Origin: Nitrospira sp.
Lineage (GTDB): Bacteria > Nitrospirota > Nitrospiria > Nitrospirales > UBA8639
Assembly (NCBI GenBank): GCA_020430245.1
Contig: JAGQKG010000002.1
Span: 1-48,953 of the forward strand
Direction of reading: 5' to 3'
DNA: 48,953 nt
The translations under genes were made by a program, and so were the position numbers. The notes beneath the pieces were generated by a model. It saw only the letters and a program-made list of their open reading frames with translations. It had not been told where the DNA came from and ran no database searches. The stretch's first letter is position 1. Each line of letters opens with the position of its first letter. Below are positions 34,259-43,937 of this stretch, one piece after another.

Positions 34259-36844
34259 TTACAAGAAAGACTTGAGAGGATTTATAGAGGGATGAGACTC
34301 GCCTCGAATCGCAGGAGTAACAAATTCCTGGTCTTCATGCCTTGCCCCTTTCGCAGAATCGGGTTCTGAAGCAAAACGGCCCGCGTGGCTTTCCTCTGAG
34401 CATTCTTCCGGAATTTCCTTTTCTTGGAGATCTTCTTGATTAACGCAAGAAGGCTTCCAGGTCGACGCTTCTATTTCACACTCTTCTCCGGGATAGAAAC
34501 GCAGTGAATCCCAATGCGTCACCCAACTCTTTACGTATTTCCGCATACTGGTTCCCGGGACTATTTGGGCCGGCCCATTTGCCGCATTTCCCCACATATG
34601 CCACCCATGCCCTTTCAGGTGAAGCGATCGAATCGTCTGATAGCTTTCTTGAATAATGTCGTTCGGTGGCTGCCCCAGGGGAATACGTTGGGACTCCAAT
34701 AAGCCCATGCCTTTCTCCGCCTTGTCGGCTAATATCCGGTCAGTCTCCGTATTCTTGGCGCGAAGTTTCTCCAAGAGTTTGACCTTATCACCTTTTTTTT
34801 CCAAGACCTCTTCTCGAAAGTCATTGGTTAATGCCAGCACAACACCCAATCCCGGCAGAGTAGGACCGCCATCTAAATTCATGAGGCGAGCCACTTCGGC
34901 ATAGGATTTGGCCCGCTGATTCACCGAATAGCGGCCAATCAATTCGGCTTCATCGATCAGCAAAATCCATCCGGCATATCCTGCGGCTTGCATCAGACGA
35001 GCAGCAAACTGAAAGCGTTGAAGCGCCAACTCTGCAGCCGATATCTTTCCAAACGCATACCGCTCACCAAACCCGGCCTCTTGCAAGTACTTTTTTAGAT
35101 CGCCGATCCCGATGGGATCTCCAGTCCAAAAGCGAGTCATTCGATGGCCTAATTCCATATCGGAGCTCAATCGTTCATACAGCATCAGAGTCGCCGCAAA
35201 CCGGGCATCAATCTGACTCTCCGGATTATTCACCCACGTAACAAGATTCTTATAGCGAGGAGCCCAGACATCACATTGACCAGCGATTTCTGAAAATACT
35301 TCCCCTCGTTTATCAGGGATGACTGCAGCTTCAATCGCGGAATAATACAGACGGACAGGGTGATACAGAGGTGTCTCTTTACTGATCACAATCCTGCTAC
35401 AGATGAAATTGGCATCCAGCGCTAGATTCTGGAGATACCCCAGGATATGCGATTTCCCACTGCCAAACTCGCCCTCGATTACCATGCCACGAGGGCACGG
35501 TCCCATAGTAATGTTTTGCTGTGTAGCTTCTAATAATCGCCGAAAGCGTCCCTCTATCTCCGGCTGGAGACATCCGAGCGCCGTCACCACATGACGATTG
35601 GGAACCCCTGCCCGAAGGCCTTCAATGACACGACGGGCTTCTTCATCAGGCACCATTCTCCTTGGTATGGCGGTGGAAGAACCCTTCTCATCTTCAGGAA
35701 CCGGCTCATGCTCATATTGAATCCTGACCAAAGAAGCCAATGGGTTCTGGCGATGTTTCGGACGAACGTCATCCCATACTCGTAATTTCAAAGCCTCGTA
35801 CCGATCCACACCACGGCGGGAATCGGTCAGAAACTCTTGTGGAGCCAATACCACCATCAGCAAACCTTCCATCTCATCAGCCGAATCAATAAATTGACGA
35901 AGCAACTCATACAAATCCATGGTGGCCGAAGGAGAAAATGACAGAGAGCCATCATTCGGCAAGGTATCCTTTTGCATAAAATACCGAGAGATATCAAGTG
36001 AGAGAATAAGGCCTCCCTGTCCGGTTAATCGAAGCCAGCGAGTTAAAGAAGACAGCATGTACCGTGCATTATGACGCGAGATTTTTTGATAAATGAGAGC
36101 CTTTTTGACTCCTGTGACAAGACGAAGGTCTCCACACAACCACTCTTTCACGGCGGTGGCCAGGACACGATCCGAATCGCCAGCATCCAACTGAGCCATG
36201 CACAGCCGGATCATCGCCATTCGAAATTCACGACACAGGCCAGAATCACCTTCAATCGATTTTTCCATCCATGTTTGAATATCCCGACGGAGCATCGGCT
36301 CCTTCCGTTCATTCAACATTGCAACCTGCCGCAACGAGAATTCTTGTCGGTCTGAAGGAATTTGATGCCCATGCTCTTCGAGCAACCTTTGGAGAAACCG
36401 ATAGGCGAGTTCATCCCAATCTATTTGTTTCGCAATTTTCTGAAACAACCGCTCGACCATGTGGGATTTGGTGTATCGCGCGTCGACTTTTGCCAACACA
36501 TACCCTTCACGTTTGGCCAGTCCCTCTAATTCCTGTTGGCAGATTTTCAATATACCTTCACCCGGAAACACCGCAACTTTGACTGCCCCCCCCCCCTCAC
36601 GAATGAAACCCCCAAGATATTCATGGTGAAGGATGCCCAACCATTCCCGAAGAGCCAGATTAAATCGTGGACTCTCCTCGGAATGAATCTTTTGCTTTGG
36701 GGATGGCCTCGAATCTAGTCGATTGGGTTGCACACAGTCCGGCTCGACCGTCCGTGAGTCATTAAGCAAAAGGGGGGAGGACGGCAGTCCCTCTTCTGTT
36801 CTCACGGACTGTAAATGATTTAAAGCCTCAATTAATTTGCTCAT
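34259..36844 (-). CDS. BrxC/BrxD-like tandem P-loop ATPase (DUF2791 type)
   Basis: 861 aa, no membrane helix. The C-terminal half is an intact AAA-like ATPase: linker RRVIEGLRAGVPNRHVVTAL, Walker A GEFGSGKSH (about 457-465), VISKETPLYHPVRL and Walker B GWILLIDEAELIG (about 626). The N-terminal half repeats the pattern in decayed form: FIREGGGAVKVAVFPGEGIL where a Walker A would be, then GQGGLILSLDISRYF and LYELLRQFIDSADEMEGLL. This suggests a fused, catalytically dead copy. The last about 90 residues are acidic and disordered. The ATG has aagga upstream. BREX partners (pglX, pglZ, brxL) are absent within the window. It follows a DUF6499-like gene. Codons 83-86 hold an 11-G run. Confidence 0.75.
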   Translation of the reverse strand: MSKLIEALNHLQSVRTEEGLPSSPLLLNDSRTVEPDCVQPNRLDSRPSPKQKIHSEESPRFNLALREWLGILHHEYLGGFIREGGGAVKVAVFPGEGILKICQQELEGLAKREGYVLAKVDARYTKSHMVERLFQKIAKQIDWDELAYRFLQRLLEEHGHQIPSDRQEFSLRQVAMLNERKEPMLRRDIQTWMEKSIEGDSGLCREFRMAMIRLCMAQLDAGDSDRVLATAVKEWLCGDLRLVTGVKKALIYQKISRHNARYMLSSLTRWLRLTGQGGLILSLDISRYFMQKDTLPNDGSLSFSPSATMDLYELLRQFIDSADEMEGLLMVVLAPQEFLTDSRRGVDRYEALKLRVWDDVRPKHRQNPLASLVRIQYEHEPVPEDEKGSSTAIPRRMVPDEEARRVIEGLRAGVPNRHVVTALGCLQPEIEGRFRRLLEATQQNITMGPCPRGMVIEGEFGSGKSHILGYLQNLALDANFICSRIVISKETPLYHPVRLYYSAIEAAVIPDKRGEVFSEIAGQCDVWAPRYKNLVTWVNNPESQIDARFAATLMLYERLSSDMELGHRMTRFWTGDPIGIGDLKKYLQEAGFGERYAFGKISAAELALQRFQFAARLMQAAGYAGWILLIDEAELIGRYSVNQRAKSYAEVARLMNLDGGPTLPGLGVVLALTNDFREEVLEKKGDKVKLLEKLRAKNTETDRILADKAEKGMGLLESQRIPLGQPPNDIIQESYQTIRSLHLKGHGWHMWGNAANGPAQIVPGTSMRKYVKSWVTHWDSLRFYPGEECEIEASTWKPSCVNQEDLQEKEIPEECSEESHAGRFASEPDSAKGARHEDQEFVTPAIRGESHPSINPLKSFL
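36586..36596 (-). repeat. 11-base G tract (C on plus strand) inside the ATPase gene
   Basis: A homopolymer of eleven G on the coding strand, spanning Glu-Gly-Gly-Gly-Ala near residues 83-86. It is in frame here. Poly-G tracts of this length slip during replication and cause on/off phase variation in other bacteria; a change of one base would end the protein early. Confidence 0.9.
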
Positions 36845-36954
36845 TGTGCAGTTCCTTCCCCATGGACATCCTGAGGTTTTCAGATTTTCAACACTTCATA
36901 CTTGATTCATGACCATGCAAATTCTCTGACAGGCTTCCAAATCCTTGAATACCC

Positions 36955-37695
36955 TTATACAGGAAAATGCACACTGATTTGGCAGGCACGTTTATACAAT
37001 TGATTGACTCGCGCTTCGCATATTTCATCATCCTGAAGATTGAATAAGGTCCGCCCGATTTCCTGAAACGGCACACCGAGATCCACGGCATCCAACACGC
37101 GGAGATACATCGGCCATTCATCACGACATTTTCGCCGTTCGAGATTTCGACCCACTTGATGCTTTTGCCACTCCATTAGATCTGATTTGACTTTTTCCAC
37201 TTGACCCAACAACGGCTTTTTCAGATCAAATACGGCCGCCATTCGCCATTCCGACAAACACAAAGTCACCTCCTCCCCTCCTCCCAGCCAATCCGGTCCC
37301 TGTCCGAAATAGATCCGACCGTAATTCGAATCAAATGACAACATCCAGGGCTTGGAGATGGCGGGATTAGGAAGCCCACTGAGATGGTATTTTTCTAATG
37401 AATTCGGCATTCGAGCTTTAAACGCTGGATGATCGGGCATGAAAACTTTTTTACGATATCGGGTAGGATACTGAGGATCTTTGGCACAGGACAGATCAAA
37501 ATCATATGTTTGCAGGTAATGTTGCTCCCAATCCTTTCGATAATCCGCACGCCGACGGAGAAACTCCCACCGCCAAAATGTATCGTTTAAACCCTGGGGG
37601 GAAGGATAGGTATCCTCCATCTTCCAATTGGGAACGACCCCTAACACTTGGGGATGACCTTGTGTTTCCTTGGGCGGTCGCTTACTACTCGACAT
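36955..37695 (-). CDS. DUF6499-like putative regulator, partner of the BrxC/D-like ATPase
   Basis: About 246 aa from the ATG at 37695, preceded by an excellent aggagg nine bases away. The longer frame to 37722 lacks such a site. The N-terminal part contains WRWEFLRRRADYRKDW, the hallmark of the transcriptional-regulator-like DUF6499 domain. The C-terminal part, KPLLGQVEKVKSDLMEWQ and EWPMYLRVLDAVDLGVPFQE, resembles the DUF2285-type region often attached to it, and could be a helix-turn-helix. The assignments are by remembered patterns. The ATPase gene starts 110 bases downstream on the same strand, so the two probably form a unit. Confidence 0.6.
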   Translation of the reverse strand: MSSSKRPPKETQGHPQVLGVVPNWKMEDTYPSPQGLNDTFWRWEFLRRRADYRKDWEQHYLQTYDFDLSCAKDPQYPTRYRKKVFMPDHPAFKARMPNSLEKYHLSGLPNPAISKPWMLSFDSNYGRIYFGQGPDWLGGGEEVTLCLSEWRMAAVFDLKKPLLGQVEKVKSDLMEWQKHQVGRNLERRKCRDEWPMYLRVLDAVDLGVPFQEIGRTLFNLQDDEICEARVNQLYKRACQISVHFPV

Positions 37696-38565
37696 CTCGA
37701 AGGACCTCCTAGCCGGGAGCATTCAAGGGTAGATCATAGGGAATAGGTGCTTGCTGGCAGGAAGATAACCAAAGACAGGAATCCCGGCTTACGCCACATT
37801 CCAACAAACAACCTCAAGCCCGCAGGCACTCAGGAATACTGATACCCCGTCAAAAAAAAGAATTGCGTCGATTCTTAAACTACGGCACGACCAATAGAGG
37901 CAGGCGTCGGAAGGGGAGATGAAGGATTTTCATTCATGATGAGGAGAACAGGTTTTGCGCCTTGACCAAGACACTCCATGGACCCATCCAAACCAGGAGA
38001 GCACCGTCACGCAGCAAGCTAAAGCAATCATGGCCAAAACAAAACAAATTTTCCCTAACATGTTGAAGACCCCCACGAAAGCGGTTCTTCATTCCTGCCA
38101 ATACTTTCTGTATCGGCAGAGTATTTAAAGGGCTTTACTAGATGGCTAGAAAAACATACCCTTTCTTTAAGAAAATAACTCCAAATATTCTACAAAACAA
38201 TGGGCAAGACTTGCCTCTCGTTAAATTCATTTTTTTCATATACAACAATAATTATTTTTGGCCGATCAACCTTAAAATTAACTGCATATACTCTATAACT
38301 ATTTGTTTTTATTTACTAAAATTCACGTTTGAATTTAAGTCGACAACCCTCTCCAAAGCTAATATTCACGCTCCAGCTAAGGCTTTAAACGGATCAATAC
38401 CCCCCTTTCAGCTGAAAAGTAATGGAAAATCTTACAAAAAACACAGCCCAGTTGGGTGTTGCCCCCTCATCGGTTGGGTTGGGATTGGATTAGAAACCTA
38501 AAAACGAGCCATGGAGACAATTCTCTTTAAGAATCAACACCTTGGAATAGAAGGAACCGAAAGCT
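37696..38565. other. Long intergenic region upstream of the ATPase unit
   Basis: About 870 bases with no gene that I can firmly support. It becomes strongly AT-rich from about 38100 to 38350, with poly-A/T stretches. It should contain the promoter of the DUF6499/ATPase unit and that of the RluE gene in the opposite direction. Confidence 0.5.
37930..38061 (-). CDS. Possible 43-aa single-helix membrane peptide
   Basis: A short frame from ATG at 38061 reads a hydrophobic helix (KICFVLAMIALACCVTVLSW) followed by a basic, Cys- and His-containing tail ending KTCSPHHE. A G-rich stretch (gtgggggt) upstream is a poor ribosome-binding site. It may be a small membrane protein or chance. Confidence 0.28.
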   Translation of the reverse strand: MLGKICFVLAMIALACCVTVLSWFGWVHGVSWSRRKTCSPHHE

Positions 38566-39267
38566 GTGAAATCCTTACGACAAGGACCACCAGAGATCTC
38601 GAATTTCTTCATCGGATTTGATTCCACCGAAAAATTAGCCATGCTTGACTTCAAAAAATCGGTTACAAGAGTAAGGTCTTCTCGTTTGGCACAAGGCAGC
38701 GTCATCCTATTCCATAAGCCCAAAGGGTATCTGGTGACTCGAAAGGATGAGAGGGAGAGAAAGACAGTCTATCATATCCTACCGCCTTTCCTATTGCGCG
38801 AAGGCTGGGTACCAATCGGCCGATTGGACAAGGACTCCCGTGGCCTCCTCCTCTTCACTCAAGATGGAACATTGGTTGACCGGCTCACAGAGCCAGGCGG
38901 ATGCGACAAAACCTATGAGGTTGAGATCCGGGGAAGAATTTCAGACGATGACTTATCCCGGGTGTTGCAGGGAGTTTCCACTTCCATCGGAATATTAAAA
39001 GTACACAGGGTTACAAAAAAAAGAGAAGTCGGGCCCAAAACACAGCTAGAGGTCATCTTACAGGAGGGGAAGAACCGGCATCTCCGTCGGATCTTTCATG
39101 CCCTGAAAGATCCAAAATTTCATACGCCACTCAAAGTTCTCGATCTCAAACGCGTACAAATCGGGCCTTTGGCCTTGGATATCCCCGTAGGAACATGGAG
39201 ATTTTCAACACCCGACGAGGAGATGCAATTGTTGGCTATTTTCAAAATACCAAGACATCGGGGTTGA
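38566..39267 (+). CDS. Pseudouridine synthase, RsuA/RluE family without S4 domain
   Basis: Isomerises uridine in rRNA (RluE acts on 23S rRNA). The catalytic motif GRLDKDSRGLLLFTQDG carries the essential Asp. Other family motifs are ILFHKPKGYLVTRKD, DKTYEVEIRGRIS and EGKNRHLRRIF. There is no N-terminal S4 domain, as in RluE. A GTG at 38566 opens the frame; the ATG at 38641 (MLDFKKS) is an equally likely start and would remove 25 poorly conserved residues. It is convergent with glnS, with 19 bases between stops. Confidence 0.88.
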   Translation: MKSLRQGPPEISNFFIGFDSTEKLAMLDFKKSVTRVRSSRLAQGSVILFHKPKGYLVTRKDERERKTVYHILPPFLLREGWVPIGRLDKDSRGLLLFTQDGTLVDRLTEPGGCDKTYEVEIRGRISDDDLSRVLQGVSTSIGILKVHRVTKKREVGPKTQLEVILQEGKNRHLRRIFHALKDPKFHTPLKVLDLKRVQIGPLALDIPVGTWRFSTPDEEMQLLAIFKIPRHRG

Positions 39268-39286
39268 CCCCCTGATGAAAGAACTC

Positions 39287-40975
39287 TCACTTCTTTTCAA
39301 TTTTCGCCCATGTATCTCGAAGAGGTACCGTCCGGTTAAACACCAAACGATCCCGAGTAGAATCCGGATCAAGACAAAAATATCCCTGCCGCTCAAACTG
39401 AAACCGACTACCTGATGGCACTCCGTTGAGACCGGGTTCGACCTGGCAATCAGACAACACAGTCAAGGAATGTGGATTGAGCAGGTGGTGGAAGTCCTGA
39501 GAGTCACTCACCAAACCTGGATTCGGTTGAGTCAACAAGGCCTCATACAGTCTTACTTCGGCAGGAAGGGCATGCTGAGCAGAGACCCAGTGGAGAGTCC
39601 CTTTCACCTTTCGACTTGATTGACTCCCGCCACTTTTCGTTTCAGGATCGAAAGTACATCGTAAAGCCGTCACTTTCCCGGTTTCGGGATCCTTCTCGAC
39701 ACCGATACAGCGAATAATATAGGCGTAGCGCAGACGTACTTCCTGCCCTGGAGATAAGCGAAAAAACTTTTTAGGTGGATCTTCCCGGAAATCGTCTTGT
39801 TCAATATACAGCTCACGAGAAAAAGGGATTTCCCGTTTGCCTTGAGTAAGATCTTCAGGATTATTGATCGCTTCTAAGACCTCAACCTGCCCATCCGGAT
39901 AATTTTCAATAATGACTTTCAGAGGATGCAATACCGCCATCACCCGTGGCGCCGACCGGTTCAAATCTTCTCGAATAGCATGCTCCAACAGAGCCATTTC
40001 AATTACACTGTCACGTTTCGCCACCCCCACCCGCTCACAAAAATTTCGAATCGCTTCAGGGGTGTAACCCCGACGCCGAAGCCCTTTCAAGGTGGGCAAC
40101 CGAGGATCCCCCCACCCGTCCACATGGTTTTCTTCCACCAACTGGTGCAGTTTGCGTTTACTCATCACAGTATGCCCGAGATTCAAACGGGCGAATTCTA
40201 TTTGCTGGGGATAACACGAAACCTCACAGACCCGAAGCAACCAATCATATAAGGGACGGTGATCCTCAAACTCCAGCGTACACAACGAATGAGTAATGCC
40301 CTCCAATGAATCGGAAAGAGGATGCGCAAAGTCATAGGTTGGATAGAGGCACCAGTCATCACCAGTCCGATAGTGCGTGGCATGTCGAATACGATACAAG
40401 GTAGGATCTCGCAGATTCATATTAGGAGAGGCCATGTCAATTTTGGCCCGCAATACATGGGCCCCGTCCTCAAATTCTCCAGACCGCATTCGAGTAAATA
40501 AGGCCAAATTTTCTTCAATGGTACGATTGCGGTACGGGCTATCCTTCCCTGGCTCAGTCAGCGTCCCTCGAAAAACCCGGATCTCCTCGGCCGTTAAACT
40601 ATCCACATAGGCATGGCCGGTTTGAATCAGTCGCACCGCGAATTGATACAGCTGCTCAAAATAGTCTGAGGCAAAAAAGAGGCGATCATCCCAATCAAAG
40701 CCCAACCACCGAACATCTTCCTGAATTGAAGAGACATATTCCATGTTCTCCTTGGTCGGATTCGTATCATCGAAACGAAGATTACACAGCCCACCGAATT
40801 CCTGGGCAATACCAAAATTCAAACAGATGGATTTCGCATGACCAATATGTAAATGCCCATTAGGTTCAGGGGGAAAACGGGTATGCACTCGTTTGCCAAT
40901 AGTCTGGTTTTCCAAGTCTGCCATAACCTTGGCTCTGATAAAATCGATCGTAACATGTTGGTCTGGTGACGACAT
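39287..40975 (-). CDS. glnS: Glutaminyl-tRNA synthetase
   Basis: Charges tRNA-Gln directly. The 562-aa chain has the class I signatures [12 protein letters not shown] (HIGH) and VMSKRKL (KMSKS-equivalent), the acceptor-binding region and the C-terminal anticodon-binding barrels ([21 protein letters not shown]). Length and motifs are those of bacterial GlnS. The ATG at 40975 (MSSPDQH) is preferred to the in-frame TTG at 40984. Bacteria with GlnS need not use the GatCAB route for Gln. Confidence 0.96.
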   Translation of the reverse strand: MSSPDQHVTIDFIRAKVMADLENQTIGKRVHTRFPPEPNGHLHIGHAKSICLNFGIAQEFGGLCNLRFDDTNPTKENMEYVSSIQEDVRWLGFDWDDRLFFASDYFEQLYQFAVRLIQTGHAYVDSLTAEEIRVFRGTLTEPGKDSPYRNRTIEENLALFTRMRSGEFEDGAHVLRAKIDMASPNMNLRDPTLYRIRHATHYRTGDDWCLYPTYDFAHPLSDSLEGITHSLCTLEFEDHRPLYDWLLRVCEVSCYPQQIEFARLNLGHTVMSKRKLHQLVEENHVDGWGDPRLPTLKGLRRRGYTPEAIRNFCERVGVAKRDSVIEMALLEHAIREDLNRSAPRVMAVLHPLKVIIENYPDGQVEVLEAINNPEDLTQGKREIPFSRELYIEQDDFREDPPKKFFRLSPGQEVRLRYAYIIRCIGVEKDPETGKVTALRCTFDPETKSGGSQSSRKVKGTLHWVSAQHALPAEVRLYEALLTQPNPGLVSDSQDFHHLLNPHSLTVLSDCQVEPGLNGVPSGSRFQFERQGYFCLDPDSTRDRLVFNRTVPLRDTWAKIEKK

Positions 40976-41690
40976 AATGAACAAGCTTTCAGAAAATTAA
41001 ATAAAAAAAACTTCCAGTGACTCGCATCTTCAAAACAAGCCTCGGGCTGTTTGATTCCCGTTTCTAGGCATAGAGAATGTCCGAAAAGGTCCGAGGACGG
41101 CCTTTCCTAACAACTTTTCCAAACGACCTGTGGGTTATTCGCCAGGCGTGGAGAGTACAGTTGCCCCCACGCTACCATGAGTCGCGCCAACTCTCAACAC
41201 GAGCAAGACAATATTCGATCCTTGAGAGTTAAACCCGTCAAACCGGATCCAGCCAGTGAAGGCATGAGCGCCGCAACTCTCAAGAATAACAGGCATAACG
41301 GCTAGAGAAAAAATGAGGATCCCAATCTGCAGTCTTCTCTTGGTTCGGATCTCAGGAAAGAAATGAAGAATCCCTTGTTTATGGCGCAGGGGTAAATTCA
41401 ATCCGGCGTCCGGAGACAGATTGGCAAGCCCCCAGTATTTAATCGATTCGTATGGTGGATTCGAATCAAGAACCTTGGATTGGCGCATGGAAGGGATGAC
41501 AGGGAGTGAAAAGCACTTCAATGCCCTTCAGGAGAGTCATTCCCTATTGCATGTATTGGAGATGAGGGGGAGGAATAGAAAAAACGGCTACCAGCTGACG
41601 GACCGCAACCGGATTTTAGGAAAAGGTTTTGGTATACACAAAATTCTGACGCACAGAGACTCCATCTTTGCCCACTGCAGCCGGTTTTCC
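40976..41690. other. Gap without a supported gene
   Basis: About 715 bases. A 128-codon minus-strand frame (41135-41521) and short plus-strand frames look like chance or decayed coding sequence: none shows a family motif or ribosome-binding site. A gattcgaatc near 41460 is reminiscent of a tRNA T-loop, but no acceptor or D arm can be built around it. Confidence 0.45.
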
Positions 41691-42293
41691 CTATGGGGCT
41701 GCGCCCTTCTCTTTTGGCCCTTTCGAGCCTTCCTCATGGTTCGCGTTCAACTCAGCGAACTCCGATCCCTTCGCAGCTTTCGATTCGCCACCCTCGTCCT
41801 GACCCTTTTTCAATTGCCTGGCCCACAGGTTGGGCTGACAAACAAGGTGAAAGTTTGGAGCAGGGACGGAATCATCAATGCGCCATAACTCAAGTTCAGC
41901 GCCATAGAATGTCACTTCATCACGGGAAACGCCATTCAGCCAATCCAAAGTTTGGCGAATCTCCGCAGAAATACTCTGGGCCACACACACCACCGTCTTC
42001 GCATCGAGGCCCGCAGCATACATAATCAGTTTACCCAGCGCGTCGGGATCAATGCCCTCCAAGTGACCCAACACAATCACGCAACTCCCAGTTTTCGAAT
42101 CTTTGGCGAGGACGCCTCCGGCCAAAATACTGAAAGGAATGTCACTCCCAGCCGGCTTGAGGGGGCGCTCGATCGTCTCCCCCAATATGTCTAAAATTTC
42201 CTCCTGCTGAAGCCATGAAGCAAACCCGTCGGCCTCATTTCCCCACACTTCACTTAAATTTATTTTTCGAAGTTTTCCAACTGGTTTTGCCAT
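41691..42293 (-). CDS. DUF4268-like / PD-(D/E)XK-related protein, short form
   Basis: 200 aa. The pattern WGNEADGFASWLQQEEILDI, then GKLIMYAAGLDAKTVVCVAQ, RQTLDWLNG, YGAELELWRI and APNFHLVCQPN resembles proteins with a nuclease-like N-terminal domain annotated as DUF4268. In those the middle contains an E-N-Q type element before the helix; here it reads CVIVLGHLEGIDPDALG, so the catalytic Glu/Gln appear changed. The C-terminal about 45 residues are low-complexity and charged. Function unknown; it may be a binding relative of a restriction-type nuclease. Confidence 0.65.
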   Translation of the reverse strand: MAKPVGKLRKINLSEVWGNEADGFASWLQQEEILDILGETIERPLKPAGSDIPFSILAGGVLAKDSKTGSCVIVLGHLEGIDPDALGKLIMYAAGLDAKTVVCVAQSISAEIRQTLDWLNGVSRDEVTFYGAELELWRIDDSVPAPNFHLVCQPNLWARQLKKGQDEGGESKAAKGSEFAELNANHEEGSKGPKEKGAAP

Positions 42294-42578
42294 AACAACC
42301 TCAACCGCAAAAAATTATTGTTTTCTGCTTACTATTCCAATGAGACGTACTAGTCTTATCGACAGGTATTCAAAAAAGTTAAGACAAAAAACACAAAAGG
42401 CACCACCTCCCCATGAACAGAGTCATACCTCGTCATACCGACCGACAACAACACGACCATTTACCGGGAAGACTTCATCCAAAATGCCCGCTGTCCTGAG
42501 CCATCCCTGGATTTTCCGGTTTCAATCAGATCAATAGTCTGGCAAGATATTCACGTAAAAAAAATTACCTACTGATTA

Positions 42579-42606
42579 TTGATCTTTCTTCAAATTAGAG
42601 TACAAT
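42579..42606 (+). promoter_or_regulatory. Candidate sigma-70 promoter for the lipoprotein gene
   Basis: TTGATC (42579-42584) and TACAAT (42601-42606) are separated by 16 bases, a near-consensus pair, in an AT-rich upstream region. A leader of about 130 bases would follow before the ATG at 42743. No other gene is seen in 42294-42742. Confidence 0.45.
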
Positions 42607-42742
42607 AGATTAAGTTCATTCACGCGTGAATTGGTCCTCGTACCCCATTCAACCCCTTCTCCAGATTCGAAAACCCCTCTGGAACGAGGGACCAAAAGGA
42701 TGGACAGCAGGTGTTTCCCAACTTTAACAGGAGGTTTCTGCT

Positions 42743-43009
42743 ATGAATCGATTATCCCTAGTAGGGCTGAGTCTCGTCTGTGCGCTTGGACTGATGGCTT
42801 CCCTCTCAGGGTGCGGGGAAACGGAAGGTCCTGCCGAAAAAGCTGGGAAGACCCTTGATCAAGCGGCAGAAAAAACAACCGAATCCGTCAAAGACGCGAT
42901 GAAAAGCACAGAGGAAGCCATGGACAACGCGGCCGAAAAAACCGGAGAAGCCTTCAACGAGGCCATGGAAAATACAAAAAAAATGGCAGAGGATACTGCG
43001 AAACATTAA
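42743..43009 (+). CDS. Small lipoprotein with an amphipathic Lys/Glu/Ala repeat
   Basis: 88 aa. A signal peptide with lipobox LSGC (Cys about residue 28) is followed by a long amphipathic helix of repeated 11-residue-like units (DQAAEKTTESVKDAMKST, DNAAEKTGEAFNEAMENT). The mature part resembles apolipoprotein- or LEA-like helices in small envelope lipoproteins. It probably lines the periplasm or outer membrane and may be stress-linked; the exact role is unknown. A good ribosome-binding site (acaggaggt) precedes the ATG. Confidence 0.8.
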   Translation: MNRLSLVGLSLVCALGLMASLSGCGETEGPAEKAGKTLDQAAEKTTESVKDAMKSTEEAMDNAAEKTGEAFNEAMENTKKMAEDTAKH

Positions 43010-43259
43010 AGAGTGTAACCTTAACTCATGTCTCTTGAGAGTGCCTGAAACCCTCAACAAGGTTTCCGGCTCGTGCTGACAACGGCCGGTAGGAGAGGGG
43101 GTAAAAGATTTCATCTCCCTTTTTTTCAGAAGGGAGGTGAATGAGTTTGAACAAAAACGGCACCTTCAACACTGATAACCAAGGGATGATCCGGAAATAA
43201 GGGAAAGGTGAGTCCCATGGCTCACACAACCCATTTAACAAAGAGGAAAACGAGACCTG

Positions 43260-43787
43260 ATGGTCGATAAGTGGGTAAAAACGATCATAGCCCTCTTAGC
43301 CCTCCTTTTTGCGCTCTCAGTAGGCAGTCCTTCCGTACGTGCGGAAAACAAGTGGGGGCTTGGAACGGATATCGGTTTCCTGTCAGGTACCACCGACGAC
43401 ACCGTGTTCACGCTCAGTTTCCAGGGAGACTATTTTCTCAACTCACAAGCCTCTGTTGGCCCACAACTCTTGTTTTCTCCCGCCGGAGACCTCACTCAAG
43501 TCACCTTCGCCGGAATCGGTCGGTATCACATTCCCCTCGGTGCTGTCACCATCATTCCATTTGGCGGAATTGGGTTTGTCTATGCAGATTTGGAAGAAGG
43601 CCGTCGTGATGACAGCGATGTCAGTTATAGCTTACCTTTTGGGGCTACCGCAGCCTTCAAGATCAATCGGACCGTTGATCTATCAAGTACACTCATATTT
43701 ACATTCCAAGATATTGAACTGAATAATCGGAAAAGTAGCGACAATTTCAACATCGGTATGTTATTCGGCTTTCGATTCCAACCCTAA
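43260..43787 (+). CDS. Outer-membrane beta-barrel-type protein
   Basis: 175 aa, with a signal peptide (IIALLALLFALSVGSPSVRA) followed by alternating beta strands: GLGTDIGFLSGTTDD, SFQGDYFLNSQASVGPQLLF, VTIIPFGGIGFVYADLEEG, and a final aromatic-ended strand GMLFGFRFQP. This matches small eight-stranded barrels (OmpW/OmpX/Ail class or outer-membrane-like DUF proteins) placed in the outer membrane. No ligand can be deduced. It follows the lipoprotein gene on the same strand, 250 bases apart, so they may be co-regulated. Confidence 0.72.
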   Translation: MVDKWVKTIIALLALLFALSVGSPSVRAENKWGLGTDIGFLSGTTDDTVFTLSFQGDYFLNSQASVGPQLLFSPAGDLTQVTFAGIGRYHIPLGAVTIIPFGGIGFVYADLEEGRRDDSDVSYSLPFGATAAFKINRTVDLSSTLIFTFQDIELNNRKSSDNFNIGMLFGFRFQP

Positions 43788-43937
43788 TACCCTCACACCA
43801 CCATTTAAGACGGCAGGCGATCGTACTGTTGGATAACCATCACCGTGGCAACGGACGTGCTCAAAGGGGTTAGAAGAGAGTACTCCCACAATAGACGAAT
43901 TGATGCGTTCACGTCGTGTGAAGCTGCCCGAAACTTG

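Noticed and set aside
41440-41480. T-loop-like gattcgaatc as part of a tRNA gene
   Set aside because: No matching acceptor stem, D arm or anticodon arm could be folded around it on either strand.
41135-41521. 128-codon minus-strand frame
   Set aside because: No domain, signal peptide or ribosome-binding site that convinces; probably chance or decay.
43114-43140. Hairpin ctccctt/aagggag as terminator of the lipoprotein gene
   Set aside because: The T run lies in the loop, not after the stem, so it does not fit a rho-independent terminator.
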